This document shows, one piece after another, positions 1 to 9,586 of a DNA stretch of 40,511 nucleotides. The stretch's first letter is position 1. Each line of letters begins with the position of its first letter. The notes beneath the pieces were generated by a model. It ran no database searches, had not been told where the DNA came from, and was given only the letters and a program-made list of their open reading frames with translations. The DNA comes from Synergistaceae bacterium (lineage in GTDB: Bacteria > Synergistota > Synergistia > Synergistales > Aminobacteriaceae): the NCBI GenBank assembly GCA_017449135.1, contig JAFSKE010000013.1:1-40511 (forward strand), in the 5' to 3' direction. The position numbers were made by a program, and so were the translations under genes.

Positions 1-51
1 ATTTTTATGTATCATTTTTACCTCAGGATTTTTTAAATAATTATAAAAGAA

Positions 52-82
52 CCTCTGAGATTTTCAGAGGCTCTTTTTGTTT
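52..82. terminator. Rho-independent terminator, probably bidirectional
   Basis: The hairpin arms CCTCTGA and TCAGAGG enclose a short loop. On the plus strand they are followed by CTCTTTTTG, and on the minus strand by TTCTTTTATAA. The hairpin lies just past the 3' end of the minus-strand Synerg-CTERM gene, so it can end that transcript and any transcript arriving from the left. Confidence 0.75.
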
Positions 83-126
83 CTCTTAACTTAATGACAT
101 TGCCTTTCTCAGGGGAGATAACAATA

Positions 127-2178
127 TTATAACTTTCTCTTGTTTCTGTAAGCAATCAATGCCGTTAAACCGAGTCCGATTAATCCGAATATTTCTACTC
201 CGGTGTTACAGCCGCCGCCTGAACCGCCTACACTTCCGTTACTCTCAGAGAAGAATAACGCCGTTGCAATGCTTGCATCTCCGCCTAAATCTTTATCGGT
301 AAATTCTTTGATAATATTTGTAGACGAAAGATCTTTCTGTGTCGTTGTGTTCCAAGTGAATACTTTAAGATTTGAATTTCCTCCGACAGGCCCGGCATTG
401 ACAAAAAGCATTTCGTGTTCAGTGTCCTGCAAAAATCCGTGTTCGCTCTCGACATAATCTAATAATGTTCTGTAATTAGTGATAATATCACCGCTGACAT
501 CATAGAAAGATGACTGAGGAACAACAAACGTACCTAAATTAGAAACTGTCTTCCAATTCACTTCAGCGTCCCAGCCTGTACAATGCTGAAGTGCCATGTC
601 TACCGATACCATTCCGAATTTCACAGGAGTGTCTTGGTCGTGAGAATCCGGTCTTTTTATCGTGGCCTCTACAAAATAAAAACCAACATTTCCGTCTAAC
701 GGAGGAGTTTCGACTTCAAGCTCCATTTGCGAAGACTCAACAATCCTCGTCTTGTTTGAGGGATTCCAATGATATAAAGTGTCCATATCGTCCGAGCCAA
801 CTAACATTTCCATCATGAAATAAATTCCGTCTTTTCCGTCAGTGAAGGGTTTTTCAAGTTCTACGCCGACATCACCGCTCGCTTCACCTGGCTCAGTAGT
901 GCTGCTGGTATTTGTCATAGGAATCTCAGTCATTGTGCCTTTATTTCCGTCCCAAATGTAAGGCTTAATCACATGATTTTGCTGAGCACCGCCTGCATCA
1001 ACGCCTGATCCTTCCTCTTGGAAGACAACAAGACTTCCCGCATAAGTGTTTTGGGAGTGGTCTGCTTTTTTGATTACGAGGTCTGCCGTAGTTCTGAAAC
1101 GTTCAGAGCCGTTAAGGTTAGCTTTAGTTATTGTTTTCGCACTGTTCCAGTGATAAACTTTGCTGTCCATGCTTTCACCTTGAGCGTTTGCATCTCCGGA
1201 ATAACAGCCGAAATAAAATCCGCCGTTCTCATCGGGAATCGGTGATTCGTTGTCAACAGTTCGTTTTTCAATATCAGTGCTTTTGACGATGTAATCATAA
1301 CTTATCACGCCGAAGGTAGGATTGGCCGTTTCATTAATTCTGACAATACTTGTAGGAGAGTCTGCCGAATCAATATCATAAACCGCAAGGACAACTTCCG
1401 TTGCACTTATGGCAACAAGCCCACGCCCGACTTCAAGTTCAGGACCTTTAGTTTTTGAGGTTTTACTCTGATCATCAACAAGCCTCGATGTAGAATCAAG
1501 TCCCGTTCGTACAAAATGGAATGGCTCTGTCGTTAATGGGTTAAGAGTGTTTCTGTCGTAAACGAAAATATCGCTTTTTTCTGATGCGTATGAACCGTCA
1601 GCTTTTTTTGTGCGTTTTGAAGCCCATAAATAAAGGACAGTTTCGTGATCTGTGAGTCCGACAAGGCTGTAAACGTCGTAACCGCTCGGAAGTGGTCGTG
1701 TTACGGTTGAGTTCCAGTTTAACAGGTCGTAGCGTGTAAGAGTTGTCCCGCCGATTATTGTGTAAACATAACCTTTTGAGTCTGGGGCAAGTTTCAAATC
1801 CGCTGAAGCAATGGTATTCGGAGTAAGGGTATAACTTAAATCCTTTGCGAGTGGGTTGTCAATGCCGGCTGAAGCGTCGTAAACATCGAAATAGTTAGTA
1901 TCTTCGTTAGGCTTTTGAACTTTTGAATCGTAAATATACCTTTTTCCGTCTCTTGTGAACTCACCGAGAGCGTGTGATTTGTTGTCTCTTGAGAGAAGCA
2001 CTGTAGGAACTGGAACACCACTATCGAAATCGATTCGTCCGAGTCCGTAAGTTGTGCCTGTATTCCTATCTTTGGCAGTAACATCGTATGAAGTGAACGA
2101 GTAGAGAAGTGAAGAAGCTGATGCGGGGATTGCCCCAACAAACAAAAATAAAACCAATAATAATACGTGTTTCTTCAT
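127..2178 (-). CDS. Secreted Synerg-CTERM surface protein, function unknown
   Basis: A 683-residue protein of unknown function. It starts with a classical signal peptide (MKK, hydrophobic core, cleavage near ASA at about residue 21). It ends with a Synerg-CTERM sorting signal: a Gly/Ser stretch, GGGC with Cys657, a hydrophobic segment to about 676 and the basic tail RNKRKL. Family knowledge says such tails direct proteolytic processing and surface anchoring. The middle has recurring short motifs of the YHWN / YIWDGN / FTWN kind, spaced through the chain, which suggests a beta-propeller or similar repeated beta structure; this is inference. The ATG is preceded by AAGGAG with an 8-nt spacer. 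The gene is monocistronic, lying between a terminator and a palindromic repeat. No catalytic motif was recognised. Confidence 0.85.
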   Translation of the reverse strand: MKKHVLLLVLFLFVGAIPASASSLLYSFTSYDVTAKDRNTGTTYGLGRIDFDSGVPVPTVLLSRDNKSHALGEFTRDGKRYIYDSKVQKPNEDTNYFDVYDASAGIDNPLAKDLSYTLTPNTIASADLKLAPDSKGYVYTIIGGTTLTRYDLLNWNSTVTRPLPSGYDVYSLVGLTDHETVLYLWASKRTKKADGSYASEKSDIFVYDRNTLNPLTTEPFHFVRTGLDSTSRLVDDQSKTSKTKGPELEVGRGLVAISATEVVLAVYDIDSADSPTSIVRINETANPTFGVISYDYIVKSTDIEKRTVDNESPIPDENGGFYFGCYSGDANAQGESMDSKVYHWNSAKTITKANLNGSERFRTTADLVIKKADHSQNTYAGSLVVFQEEGSGVDAGGAQQNHVIKPYIWDGNKGTMTEIPMTNTSSTTEPGEASGDVGVELEKPFTDGKDGIYFMMEMLVGSDDMDTLYHWNPSNKTRIVESSQMELEVETPPLDGNVGFYFVEATIKRPDSHDQDTPVKFGMVSVDMALQHCTGWDAEVNWKTVSNLGTFVVPQSSFYDVSGDIITNYRTLLDYVESEHGFLQDTEHEMLFVNAGPVGGNSNLKVFTWNTTTQKDLSSTNIIKEFTDKDLGGDASIATALFFSESNGSVGGSGGGCNTGVEIFGLIGLGLTALIAYRNKRKL

Positions 2179-2209
2179 GGGTAAAACTCCTTATTATAAA
2201 GATGTGAGA

Positions 2210-2238
2210 ATATTAGCAAATATTTTTGAAAAAAACAA
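2210..2238 (-). promoter_or_regulatory. Candidate sigma-70 promoter of the Synerg-CTERM gene
   Basis: On the minus strand TTGTTT (2233-2238) and TAATAT (2210-2215) are separated by 17 nt, about 30 nt upstream of the ATG. The hexamers match the consensus only partly. Confidence 0.4.
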
Positions 2239-2255
2239 GAATGTAATTTTGTCAT

Positions 2256-2366
2256 AACCTCTCTGTCGATAAATCGACATCTCCCCTTAGAAAGGGGAGA
2301 CAAGGTGAACACATATCACAAAGCCTCTCCGCTTGCGGGGAGGTGGTACGAAGTGCCGAAGGGATA
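2256..2366. repeat. Palindromic intergenic repeat, copy A
   Basis: About 110 bp between pgk and the surface-protein gene, made of successive hairpins: TGTCGAT/ATCGACA, CTCCCCTT/AAGGGGAG and CCTCTCCGC/GCGGGGAGG, followed by a weaker GGTAC/GTGCC arm pair and GAAGGGAT. It shares order and core sequence with the copy at 34838-34952. Parts of it recur at 33285-33330 and near 38352-38437. It begins directly after the pgk stop codon, so it could also act as terminator or mRNA stabiliser for the inositol operon. Confidence 0.8.
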
Positions 2367-2367
2367 A

Positions 2368-3624
2368 TTATTTCGCCGGGAAAATTTTTGCTGAATGTCT
2401 GAGAGCTTTAACGACCGGTAATTCCTCGCCTGTTAAGAATCTTATTAAAGCTCCTCCGCCTGTGCAGATGTAACCTAATTTGTCGGTAACGTTGTATTTT
2501 TTCGCCGCAGTAACGCTGTCTCCGCCTCCAACAACCGTATAACCTTCAGTATCGGCCATTGACTCGAATAAAATTTTTGTTCCAAGTTCGCTGGGCTGAT
2601 TTTCAAAAACTCCGACGGGACCATTCGCGAAAACTGTTTTAGCGTTGAGAATAATATCCCTGTAAATTTTCGATGTTTCAGTTCCGATGTCAACGGCGTT
2701 AAAGTCTGCGGGGATTGAACCTGTTTTTGCTTCGACTCGATTTCCGTCTTTAACTTCTGCCAAGTCTGAAGGTAAAACGATTTTGTCGGAATATTTTTCG
2801 TAAATTCCTTTAGCCTTTTCGATAAAATCTCCGTAGCCTGATTTAAGAATAAAATCGAGAGTTCCCTTGCCGATTTCAAGACCCTTAGCCGATAATATAA
2901 TTTCACCGACAAGACCGCCCGTTAAAACTTTGTCAGCAGCTCCTGAACTCAAAACCGTTTCCATCATCATGAAAGCGTCAGAAATTTTTGCACCTCCGAG
3001 AACGAAAACACATGGGTGTTTAGGCTGTTCCATTAATTCAGAGACGACGCAATATTCCTGCTCAAACAATCTTCCCATAGCACTTGGCAAAACCTGTTCA
3101 AATCCGCAGAGTGTAGGCTGATCCCTATGAGCCGCAGCAAAGGCATCACAGACGTATAAATCAGCAAGAGGAGCTAATTTTGTAACAACCTGAGTTTTAG
3201 CCTGCTGTTCGTGAGTGAGTTTAAGATTCATTTCAAACAAGGTCTGTTCTTCGGAACAGAATCTTACATTATCAAGCAAAATGACTTCGCCGTTTTTCAT
3301 TTCTTTAATGGCATTTCTTGCGGTAGGGTTGCAGACATCTTCAATCCATTTAACTTCAAAGCCCAATAATTCCGTTAAAACTTTTGCATGAGGTCTTGTG
3401 CAGTAAAAATTTTTGTATTCAATATCGCTTCCCTGATGAGCCATTAAAACGATTTTAGCACCTTTATCCGATAATTCTTTAATCGTCGGAACACATGCCT
3501 TAATTCTGTGAATGCTTTTGAGAGTGTCAGTTGATTTATCGACGGGCTGATTAAGATCGACACGGCACAAAACTGTTTTTCCTTTGAAATCAAAATCATC
3601 GAGGGTATTAATTCCGAATCTCAT
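2368..3624 (-). CDS. pgk: Phosphoglycerate kinase, archaeal-type
   Basis: Catalyses ATP-forming phosphate transfer from 1,3-bisphosphoglycerate in the cytoplasm. The 418 residues carry the PGK signatures in order: RVDLNQP near the N-terminus, LMAHQGSD (the archaeal variant of the SHLGRP motif), LLDNVRF, DAFAAAHR, VLGGAKISDA, GPVGVFE, and the nucleotide-binding GGGDSVTAAKK and CTGGGA motifs near the C-terminus. AHQG and DAFAAAHR are typical of archaeal PGKs rather than the common bacterial form. It is the last gene of the inositol operon and lies 64 nt after the type II GAPDH gene. The pair would turn triose phosphate into 3-phosphoglycerate. Whether it is the cell's only PGK cannot be told from this window. 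Confidence 0.93.
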   Translation of the reverse strand: MRFGINTLDDFDFKGKTVLCRVDLNQPVDKSTDTLKSIHRIKACVPTIKELSDKGAKIVLMAHQGSDIEYKNFYCTRPHAKVLTELLGFEVKWIEDVCNPTARNAIKEMKNGEVILLDNVRFCSEEQTLFEMNLKLTHEQQAKTQVVTKLAPLADLYVCDAFAAAHRDQPTLCGFEQVLPSAMGRLFEQEYCVVSELMEQPKHPCVFVLGGAKISDAFMMMETVLSSGAADKVLTGGLVGEIILSAKGLEIGKGTLDFILKSGYGDFIEKAKGIYEKYSDKIVLPSDLAEVKDGNRVEAKTGSIPADFNAVDIGTETSKIYRDIILNAKTVFANGPVGVFENQPSELGTKILFESMADTEGYTVVGGGDSVTAAKKYNVTDKLGYICTGGGALIRFLTGEELPVVKALRHSAKIFPAK

Positions 3625-3688
3625 AATAATTTATAAACCTCCATAAAAAATAAGAGGGAAACAAATTCCCCCTTTGCACAAAATTAAT

Positions 3689-4750
3689 TTACTTCTTAAA
3701 TTTACCGATTCCGAGATATTTATTTGTTGCTGCTGTTCCTTCTTCTCTGGTAAGCTGCATTTTCATTGAAGCTCTGATTGCGTCCATTGTTTCAGGAATT
3801 GTAACGCTCTCTTGAGGAATGTTGATTGCGTACATAATGTCATTGCCTGATTCAACGATGCTGTCTTCCCAAAGTCCGATCTCGTACATGTCGCCGCGTC
3901 TGTTTCCTAAATCACGGGCATACTTGAATAAACTTGCGTTGCCTTTGAAACCTTCGTCAATCGATACAACTCTGATTCTTGGGTGCTTCTGGAAAACTTC
4001 GAGAGCTTCGGCCTTAGTAATTTTCTTTCCGTTCTTAGCAGTCGCCAAAACCGTAATAATATGTCCATGAGTTACGGGAGTATGAACAAGGATTCCGGTT
4101 GCGTTTACATGAGGCATAATTGTCATTAAGTCAACGGCCTGATGTGAAGGTGCTTTGTCAATCTGAAGGGCATTCGTTAAACCTCTGTGATAATCGCCGG
4201 GGTCAGCAACTCTGCGAATAATCGTGATAGCGACTTTTTCAATACCGAAAGCACGGTCGAGAGCGTCAACAGTTCTGATTAATCCGGTAGTGTTGCAGCT
4301 TGTGAGTTTCAAATAATTCTGTCCCACGCCTTTTTCAAAATTTGCGTATCCGTGAAAGAAAACATCTGCGACGGAATTTTTTTCACCGCCCTGAAAGATT
4401 GCTTTAACGCCGTATTTGTCGTAATAATTTTCTTTGTTTTTAGCTCCGACTCCGCCGGGGGCACTGTCAAGCATGATGTCAACACTTTTGCATAAATCTG
4501 CGAAAGTTCCTGCAACAGGGATTCCCATAGCGTCAAACTGTGATTTGTCGGCACCGTCAACGAGATACAAATTATATTTCACGCCGTTAGCACCGATCAT
4601 TCCGTTCTCGGCTAAAGCTCTGATTGAGAGTGTAGGGGCAAGGTCTGCAATTCCTACGAGTTCCATATCTCCCTGAAGAGCTACACCGTCTGCAAGTCTT
4701 GTTCCGATAGTGCCGTAACCTGCAACACCGACTCTAATTTTTTCTGCCAT
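3689..4750 (-). CDS. gap2: Type II (archaeal-type) glyceraldehyde-3-phosphate dehydrogenase
   Basis: A 353-residue NAD(P)-dependent phosphorylating GAPDH of the archaeal (type II) family. An N-terminal Rossmann fold starts with GYGTIGTRLAD (residues 11-21). The catalytic segment SCNTTGLIR contains Cys152. It is followed by RRVADPGDYHRG and PSHQAVDLMTIMP, and by a histidine pair at THGH (228/230) in the place of the archaeal active-site His. All these elements differ from the classical bacterial SCTTN-type enzyme. The gene has an AGGAGG Shine-Dalgarno and sits between the transketolase C subunit and PGK. Its substrate is most likely D-glyceraldehyde 3-phosphate. The operon position leaves room for a related aldehyde, but that is speculation. 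Confidence 0.9.
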   Translation of the reverse strand: MAEKIRVGVAGYGTIGTRLADGVALQGDMELVGIADLAPTLSIRALAENGMIGANGVKYNLYLVDGADKSQFDAMGIPVAGTFADLCKSVDIMLDSAPGGVGAKNKENYYDKYGVKAIFQGGEKNSVADVFFHGYANFEKGVGQNYLKLTSCNTTGLIRTVDALDRAFGIEKVAITIIRRVADPGDYHRGLTNALQIDKAPSHQAVDLMTIMPHVNATGILVHTPVTHGHIITVLATAKNGKKITKAEALEVFQKHPRIRVVSIDEGFKGNASLFKYARDLGNRRGDMYEIGLWEDSIVESGNDIMYAINIPQESVTIPETMDAIRASMKMQLTREEGTAATNKYLGIGKFKK

Positions 4751-4779
4751 TCTTAAAAATTCCTCCTAAATATAAAAAT

Positions 4780-5745
4780 TTATTTTCGTGCAACGATTTT
4801 TTCAGCTTCTGACACAATATGTTCCGGAGTAAGTCCGAATCTTTCAGCAAGATAATCAATCGGGCCGACTTCTCCGAACTCATCTTCGACAGCTACACAA
4901 CCTGCGGGAACAGGGCAATTTGCGACTAAACATTCAGAAACTGCACTGTAAAGACCGCCGATTTTGTTATGGTTTTCAGTAACAAGAACTGCACCTGTCT
5001 GCTTTGCGAATTTCAAAACAAGTTCTTCGTCAAGCGGTTTAATCGTGAACATGTCGATAACTGCTGCGTCGATTCCTTTTCCCTTTAAGACTTCAGCCGC
5101 TTTCAAAGCACTTCCGACCATGTAGCCTGCTGCAATAATTGTGATGTCTTTTCCGTCTTTGAGGACAACGCCTTTACCGATTTCAAATTCTGAACCTTCG
5201 CCGTAAACGAGATCGTTTGCTTTGCGGTTTACACGAAGATATTTAATTCCCTTGCGATTAACTAATTTCGGGAAAATGTCGTTAAACTGTGCTGTGTCGG
5301 TTACGTCAACAATCGTTGAGCCGGGCATTGCACGATACAAAGCGACATCTTCAAAAGGCATGTGAGTACCGCCGTTCATTGTTGCACAAATTCCGGGATC
5401 TGAACCGATCATTGTAATGTCATTCTTAGCATATCCGCCTGACATGTACATTTGATCGTAACATCTTCTCGAAGCGAAAGGCCCAAAGGTATGACAAATA
5501 GGCTTGAAACCTACAGCGGCTAAACCTGCTGCGATACCGGCCATATTTGATTCTGCAATTCCGCAGTTAATCGCACGGTCGGGGTGAGCCTTTGCATATT
5601 TTGCAGTACCGATACAGCTCATTAAATCTGCGTCAAGATAAATAACGTCAGGGTCTTCGTCGAGAAGTTTAGGAATCATCGTTGAGAGAACGTCCTTAAA
5701 AGTTTTAACATCAGGGCTTCCGTTGTAAATAACTTTAATAGCCAT
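4780..5745 (-). CDS. Transketolase, C-terminal subunit (pyrimidine-binding and C domains)
   Basis: A 321-residue subunit corresponding to the second half of transketolase. The pyrimidine-binding domain holds the conserved cofactor-activating Glu in CGIAESNMAGIAAGLA and the segment NGGTHMPFEDVALYRAMP, equivalent to the substrate-binding loop of full-length enzymes. The C-terminal domain follows, with IDMFTIKPLDEE and VTENHNKIGGLYSAV. It must pair with the N-terminal subunit encoded 3 nt upstream; split transketolases of this kind are common in archaea and in some bacterial catabolic operons. It would transfer a two-carbon ketol unit between sugars. Its placement within an inositol operon suggests a dedicated rather than housekeeping role. 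Confidence 0.9.
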   Translation of the reverse strand: MAIKVIYNGSPDVKTFKDVLSTMIPKLLDEDPDVIYLDADLMSCIGTAKYAKAHPDRAINCGIAESNMAGIAAGLAAVGFKPICHTFGPFASRRCYDQMYMSGGYAKNDITMIGSDPGICATMNGGTHMPFEDVALYRAMPGSTIVDVTDTAQFNDIFPKLVNRKGIKYLRVNRKANDLVYGEGSEFEIGKGVVLKDGKDITIIAAGYMVGSALKAAEVLKGKGIDAAVIDMFTIKPLDEELVLKFAKQTGAVLVTENHNKIGGLYSAVSECLVANCPVPAGCVAVEDEFGEVGPIDYLAERFGLTPEHIVSEAEKIVARK

Positions 5746-5748
5746 AGC

Positions 5749-6600
5749 CTATGCAATCTCCTTTCCTTTTTCGAGGGCTTCAAGGTCTGCTTTAACCTGA
5801 GCAATATAACTGTCCCAAGTTGCTGCGTCAACCGTCATTGAATGGTTAGCGGCTGTCTCTTCAACTGCTTTAACTCCGCTGCCTTTTACGTTATCCATGA
5901 TAATTGCAATAGGTTTGTCGGTAGCCTGTTTTGTCAAAGCGTCATAAAGTGCATCGACATCATTACCCTTGACTCTTACTGCATCAAATCCGAACGCCTC
6001 AAATTTTGCTCTTAAATCGAATGTCGGCAAAATCTCTGCTGTGGGGCCGTCAAGCTGTTTCTTGTTGTCGTCAATGAGCCAGACAAGATTATTGACTTTT
6101 TTAGCAGCCGTGAACATTGCAGCCTCCCAGACCTGTCCTTCGTCAATTTCGCCGTCTCCAACGAATAAGAATACACGATTTTTGCGTCCTTTAAGTTTAT
6201 CGCCTAAAGCCATTCCGACAGCCTGTGAAGTTCCCTGACCGAGTGAACCCGTTGTGCAGTCGATTCCGGGAGTTTTGTTTTTGTCGCAGTGACTCGGAAG
6301 ATTTGTAGCCGGACGGTTTAACGTTTTAAGTTCTTCCATAGAGAAAAAGCCTTTTAATGCAAGTGTAGCATACAAAGCAGGCCCCGCATGACCTTTTGAA
6401 CATACGATTTTATCTCTGTCAGGCCATTTAGGATCATTGGGTTTGTAGTTCATGACTTTTCCATATAAAACGGCGAGTGCGTCGCATACGGAGAGCGAAC
6501 CTCCGACATGTCCAAAACCTCTGGCTTTCAACTCTTCAAGAAGAGTGATTCTGATTTCAGCAGCAAAATGTTTGATTGCGTATTTGTCCGCATTATTCAT
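5749..6600 (-). CDS. Transketolase, N-terminal (TPP-binding) subunit
   Basis: A 283-residue thiamine-diphosphate-binding half of transketolase. Motifs in order: GHVGGSLS, KIVCSKGHAGPALYA, TTGSLGQGTSQAVGMALG, and the TPP/Mg motif starting GDGEIDEGQVWEAAM and ending near DDNKKQLDG. The chosen ATG (6600) follows AGAGGTAAAG with a proper spacer. A longer reading to 6657 would overlap the iolG end and adds a basic 19-residue extension without family support. The gene follows iolG closely and precedes the C subunit by 3 nt, so the two subunits should be made in equal amounts. Confidence 0.9.
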   Translation of the reverse strand: MNNADKYAIKHFAAEIRITLLEELKARGFGHVGGSLSVCDALAVLYGKVMNYKPNDPKWPDRDKIVCSKGHAGPALYATLALKGFFSMEELKTLNRPATNLPSHCDKNKTPGIDCTTGSLGQGTSQAVGMALGDKLKGRKNRVFLFVGDGEIDEGQVWEAAMFTAAKKVNNLVWLIDDNKKQLDGPTAEILPTFDLRAKFEAFGFDAVRVKGNDVDALYDALTKQATDKPIAIIMDNVKGSGVKAVEETAANHSMTVDAATWDSYIAQVKADLEALEKGKEIA

Positions 6601-6617
6601 AATTTTATCTTTACCTC

Positions 6618-7631
6618 TCATTTCATAACTTTTACGGGGATTCCGCCTTTTTCGCATGATTCTTTTGCGGCAATGGCGATTAAAACCGGCTGGAGACCGT
6701 CAAAAGCTCCGACAGCAGTATCAGTTCCGTTTAAGCACGATTCAACGAATGCACATTCTTCGGCAATGAAAGCATCGTTATAGCGTTCAAGGAAGAACCA
6801 TAATGGTTTCTCTTTCGTAACGGCTTCTTTAGTGTATAAAGTCGTGTTGTTAGGTGTTTCGTTGTCAGCGGTGATACAGCCTTTTGAACCGAAAACTTCA
6901 ATTCTCTGGTCATATCCGTAAACTGCCTGTCTGCTGTTGTCAATGACTCCTAAAGCCCCGTTTGCGAACTTCAGAGTTATTATACACGTATCGACATCGC
7001 CTGCTTTACCGATTTCAGGATTAACGAGACATGCACCGAAAGCACTAACTTCTTCGACTTCAGAGCCTGAAAGATAACGAACCATATCGAAATCATGAAT
7101 CGTCATGTCAACAAAAATTCCGCCTGAAACTTTTACGTAGCTGATAGGGGGAGCTTCGGGGTCTCTGCTGGTAACTTTTACGATTTGAACATCGCCGATC
7201 CCGCCTGATTTAACGACTTCGTGAACATGCTTGAAATTTCTGTCAAAGCGTCTGTTAAAACCGACCTGATATTTAACGCCTGCTTTTTTGACTTCCTCAA
7301 GAACTGCACGGATTTTATCTAAATCGTGATCTATGGGTTTTTCGCAGAAAATGTGTTTTCCTGCTTTTGCTGCATCAATCGAAACGGGCGAATGTGTATC
7401 AGTTGATGAACAGATAAACACAGCGTCAATCGAAGGATCTTCAAGAATTTTGTGATAGTCGCTTGTATAAACCGGCACACCTAATTTTTCGGCCAGTTCT
7501 TTTGCGGCAGGTTCGTAGACATCGGATATTGCGGCAAGTTCAGCACCTGGAACACGTGAAAAAAGGTTGTTGGCGTGAAGTTTCCCTATACGTCCCGCAC
7601 CGATTATTCCAATACGCAGTTTTTTACTCAT
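6618..7631 (-). CDS. iolG: myo-Inositol 2-dehydrogenase
   Basis: Oxidises myo-inositol (or a related cyclitol) to scyllo-inosose with NAD+. The 337-residue protein belongs to the Gfo/Idh/MocA family. Its N-terminal Rossmann fold begins GIIGAGRIGKLHANNL, with the family motif CEKPIDHD near residue 97. The C-terminal half has GGIFVDMTIHDFDMVRYL, where Asp and His form the catalytic Lys-Asp-His set together with the Lys of CEKP. Its length is as expected for IolG. It follows iolD by 21 nt and precedes the transketolase genes. A second homologue lies upstream at 11542, so one of the two may act on scyllo- or D-chiro-inositol. Confidence 0.9.
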   Translation of the reverse strand: MSKKLRIGIIGAGRIGKLHANNLFSRVPGAELAAISDVYEPAAKELAEKLGVPVYTSDYHKILEDPSIDAVFICSSTDTHSPVSIDAAKAGKHIFCEKPIDHDLDKIRAVLEEVKKAGVKYQVGFNRRFDRNFKHVHEVVKSGGIGDVQIVKVTSRDPEAPPISYVKVSGGIFVDMTIHDFDMVRYLSGSEVEEVSAFGACLVNPEIGKAGDVDTCIITLKFANGALGVIDNSRQAVYGYDQRIEVFGSKGCITADNETPNNTTLYTKEAVTKEKPLWFFLERYNDAFIAEECAFVESCLNGTDTAVGAFDGLQPVLIAIAAKESCEKGGIPVKVMK

Positions 7632-7652
7632 GTTTAATAATTCTCCTGTAGA

Positions 7653-9581
7653 TTAATATTTTCTTGCAACTTTTTCATGTTCGACATGAATTTTCCATGC
7701 TTCTTTGTTTGCTTCAGTTCCTCCGACCTCGACAGAACCTACTCTCCACCATGAGCCGTAACCTTCAGTCATTGATTTAGGCAGAACTTTAACATCGAAC
7801 AAAACGGGAACATCTTTAATTTTCTTGGCTTCAGAAATTGCGTTTTCGAGTTCCTGCATAGTTCTGACAGTGAAAGCCTTTGCACCGTAAGCCCTTGCGA
7901 TTTCAGCAAAATCAACGGAAATAAAATTGCCGTCATGTTTGCCCGTTTGGGGATTTCTGAATCTTAATTCAGTGCATAAACTTGAATTTCCCTGTCCTGT
8001 CTGAAGGTTGTTAATGCAGCCAAATGAAGCATTATCAAAGACAACAACGTTAATTTTTTTATGTTCCTGTACAGCCGTTAAAAATTCCGAATGAAGCATT
8101 ATGAAGGAACCGTCTCCGACCATTGCATAGACTTCGTGATCTTCGCCGATTGCAAATTTAACGCCCAAAGCTCCCGAAATTTCATAGCCCATACATGAAT
8201 AACCGTATTCCATGTTGTAAGTGTCAGGACTGTTAGCACGCCACATTCTCTGCATATCTCCGGGTAAAGAACCAGAAGCACCGATAACGCTGTCTTTTTT
8301 GTCGATTAATTTGTTGAAGGCAGCAAGCACCGTTGTTTGAGGCAAACAGGCGTTTACATCTTCGGCATATTTGAAAGCTGATTTTGCGTTTGCGTCATTG
8401 ACTTCAGGAACGTAATTATCGCCGAATTTTATTGAAGCAAGGCGGTCATATTCTTTATTCCATTTCTCGATAGCTTTTTCAATCTCTCCTGCGTAACCTG
8501 TTTTGTAACCTTCGAGGGCTTTCGTTAATTTTTCGAGAGCGTCTCTTGCGTCGGCTATAACAGGAATTGCATTGAGTTTGAATGATTGAAATTCCGAAAC
8601 GTTGATATTGACAAATTTTGCGTTTTCATTGAATAGCCATTTTGACGAAGTTGTAAAATCGGTATATCTTGTGCCTACACCGATAATCAAATCAGCTTCC
8701 TTAGCTATTTCATTCGCAGCAGAACACCCCGTAACGCCTACACCGCCGAGATTTAATTTATAATCCCAGACTACAGCACTCTTTCCAGCTTGAGTTTCAC
8801 CGAAAGGAATTTGATATTTTTCCGCGAACTCTATAAAAGCCTTGTGAGCCTCTGAATAACGAACACCTCCGCCGCAGATAAGCATGGGTTTTTTCGATGC
8901 TTTAATTGCTTCGACAGCTTGAGAAATTGCGATTTCGGTTGCAGGCCTTCGCTCAATGCGCCAAACACGTTTTGCAAAGAATGAAACAGGATAATCATAT
9001 GCTTCACCTTCGACATCTTGAGGCAATGCTATACAAACGGCTCCGGTATCAGCAGGATCTGTTAAAACCCTGAAAGCACTCATCATAGCACTCATAAGCT
9101 GCTCAGGTCTTACGATTCTGTCCCAGTATCTGCATACGGCTCTGTAAGCGTCATTTGTTGAAATTGATAAATCCGTAGGCTGCTCAATCTGCTGTAAAAC
9201 GGGATCGGGCTGACGACATGCGTAGACATCTCCGGGCAAAATCAAAACGGGAATATTATTTGCTGTTGCAGTTGCGGCGGCTGTTATCATGTTTGCTGCT
9301 CCCGGCCCTACTGACGACGTTACAGCCATGATTTGTTTACGTTTCATGTGTTTTGCAAAAGCTACGGCTACATGTGCCTGTCCCTGCTCGTTTTTGCCCT
9401 GATAAACTTCAAGCCTCTTAGCTTCCTGTAATAAAGCCTGTCCAAGTCCTACAACGTTTCCGTGTCCTGGTAACATGAATACTGCTTTTACGAAAGGCTG
9501 TTCGACATCATCATAGGCAACGTATTGATTTTCAAGGAATCTGACGAGAGCCTGTGCCATAGTCAATTTGACTGTTTCCAT
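7653..9581 (-). CDS. iolD: 3D-(3,5/4)-trihydroxycyclohexane-1,2-dione hydrolase
   Basis: A TPP-dependent ring-opening hydrolase of inositol catabolism: 3D-(3,5/4)-trihydroxycyclohexane-1,2-dione plus water gives 5-deoxy-D-glucuronate. At 642 residues it is close to the usual IolD length. It has the acetolactate-synthase-like fold. The N-terminal pyrimidine domain contains [16 protein letters not shown]. Further on are [18 protein letters not shown] and a central nucleotide-like domain. The C-terminal TPP-binding motif runs from [15 protein letters not shown] to about [12 protein letters not shown]. It lies 5 nt downstream of iolB, so translation is probably coupled. Context (iolB, iolE, iolG) makes the assignment secure over other TPP enzymes. 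Confidence 0.95.
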   Translation of the reverse strand: METVKLTMAQALVRFLENQYVAYDDVEQPFVKAVFMLPGHGNVVGLGQALLQEAKRLEVYQGKNEQGQAHVAVAFAKHMKRKQIMAVTSSVGPGAANMITAAATATANNIPVLILPGDVYACRQPDPVLQQIEQPTDLSISTNDAYRAVCRYWDRIVRPEQLMSAMMSAFRVLTDPADTGAVCIALPQDVEGEAYDYPVSFFAKRVWRIERRPATEIAISQAVEAIKASKKPMLICGGGVRYSEAHKAFIEFAEKYQIPFGETQAGKSAVVWDYKLNLGGVGVTGCSAANEIAKEADLIIGVGTRYTDFTTSSKWLFNENAKFVNINVSEFQSFKLNAIPVIADARDALEKLTKALEGYKTGYAGEIEKAIEKWNKEYDRLASIKFGDNYVPEVNDANAKSAFKYAEDVNACLPQTTVLAAFNKLIDKKDSVIGASGSLPGDMQRMWRANSPDTYNMEYGYSCMGYEISGALGVKFAIGEDHEVYAMVGDGSFIMLHSEFLTAVQEHKKINVVVFDNASFGCINNLQTGQGNSSLCTELRFRNPQTGKHDGNFISVDFAEIARAYGAKAFTVRTMQELENAISEAKKIKDVPVLFDVKVLPKSMTEGYGSWWRVGSVEVGGTEANKEAWKIHVEHEKVARKY

Positions 9582-9586
9582 AAATA

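Noticed and set aside
6600-6657. 19-residue N-terminal extension of the transketolase N subunit
   Set aside because: It overlaps the end of iolG, and the internal ATG at 6600 has a proper Shine-Dalgarno and the usual family start.
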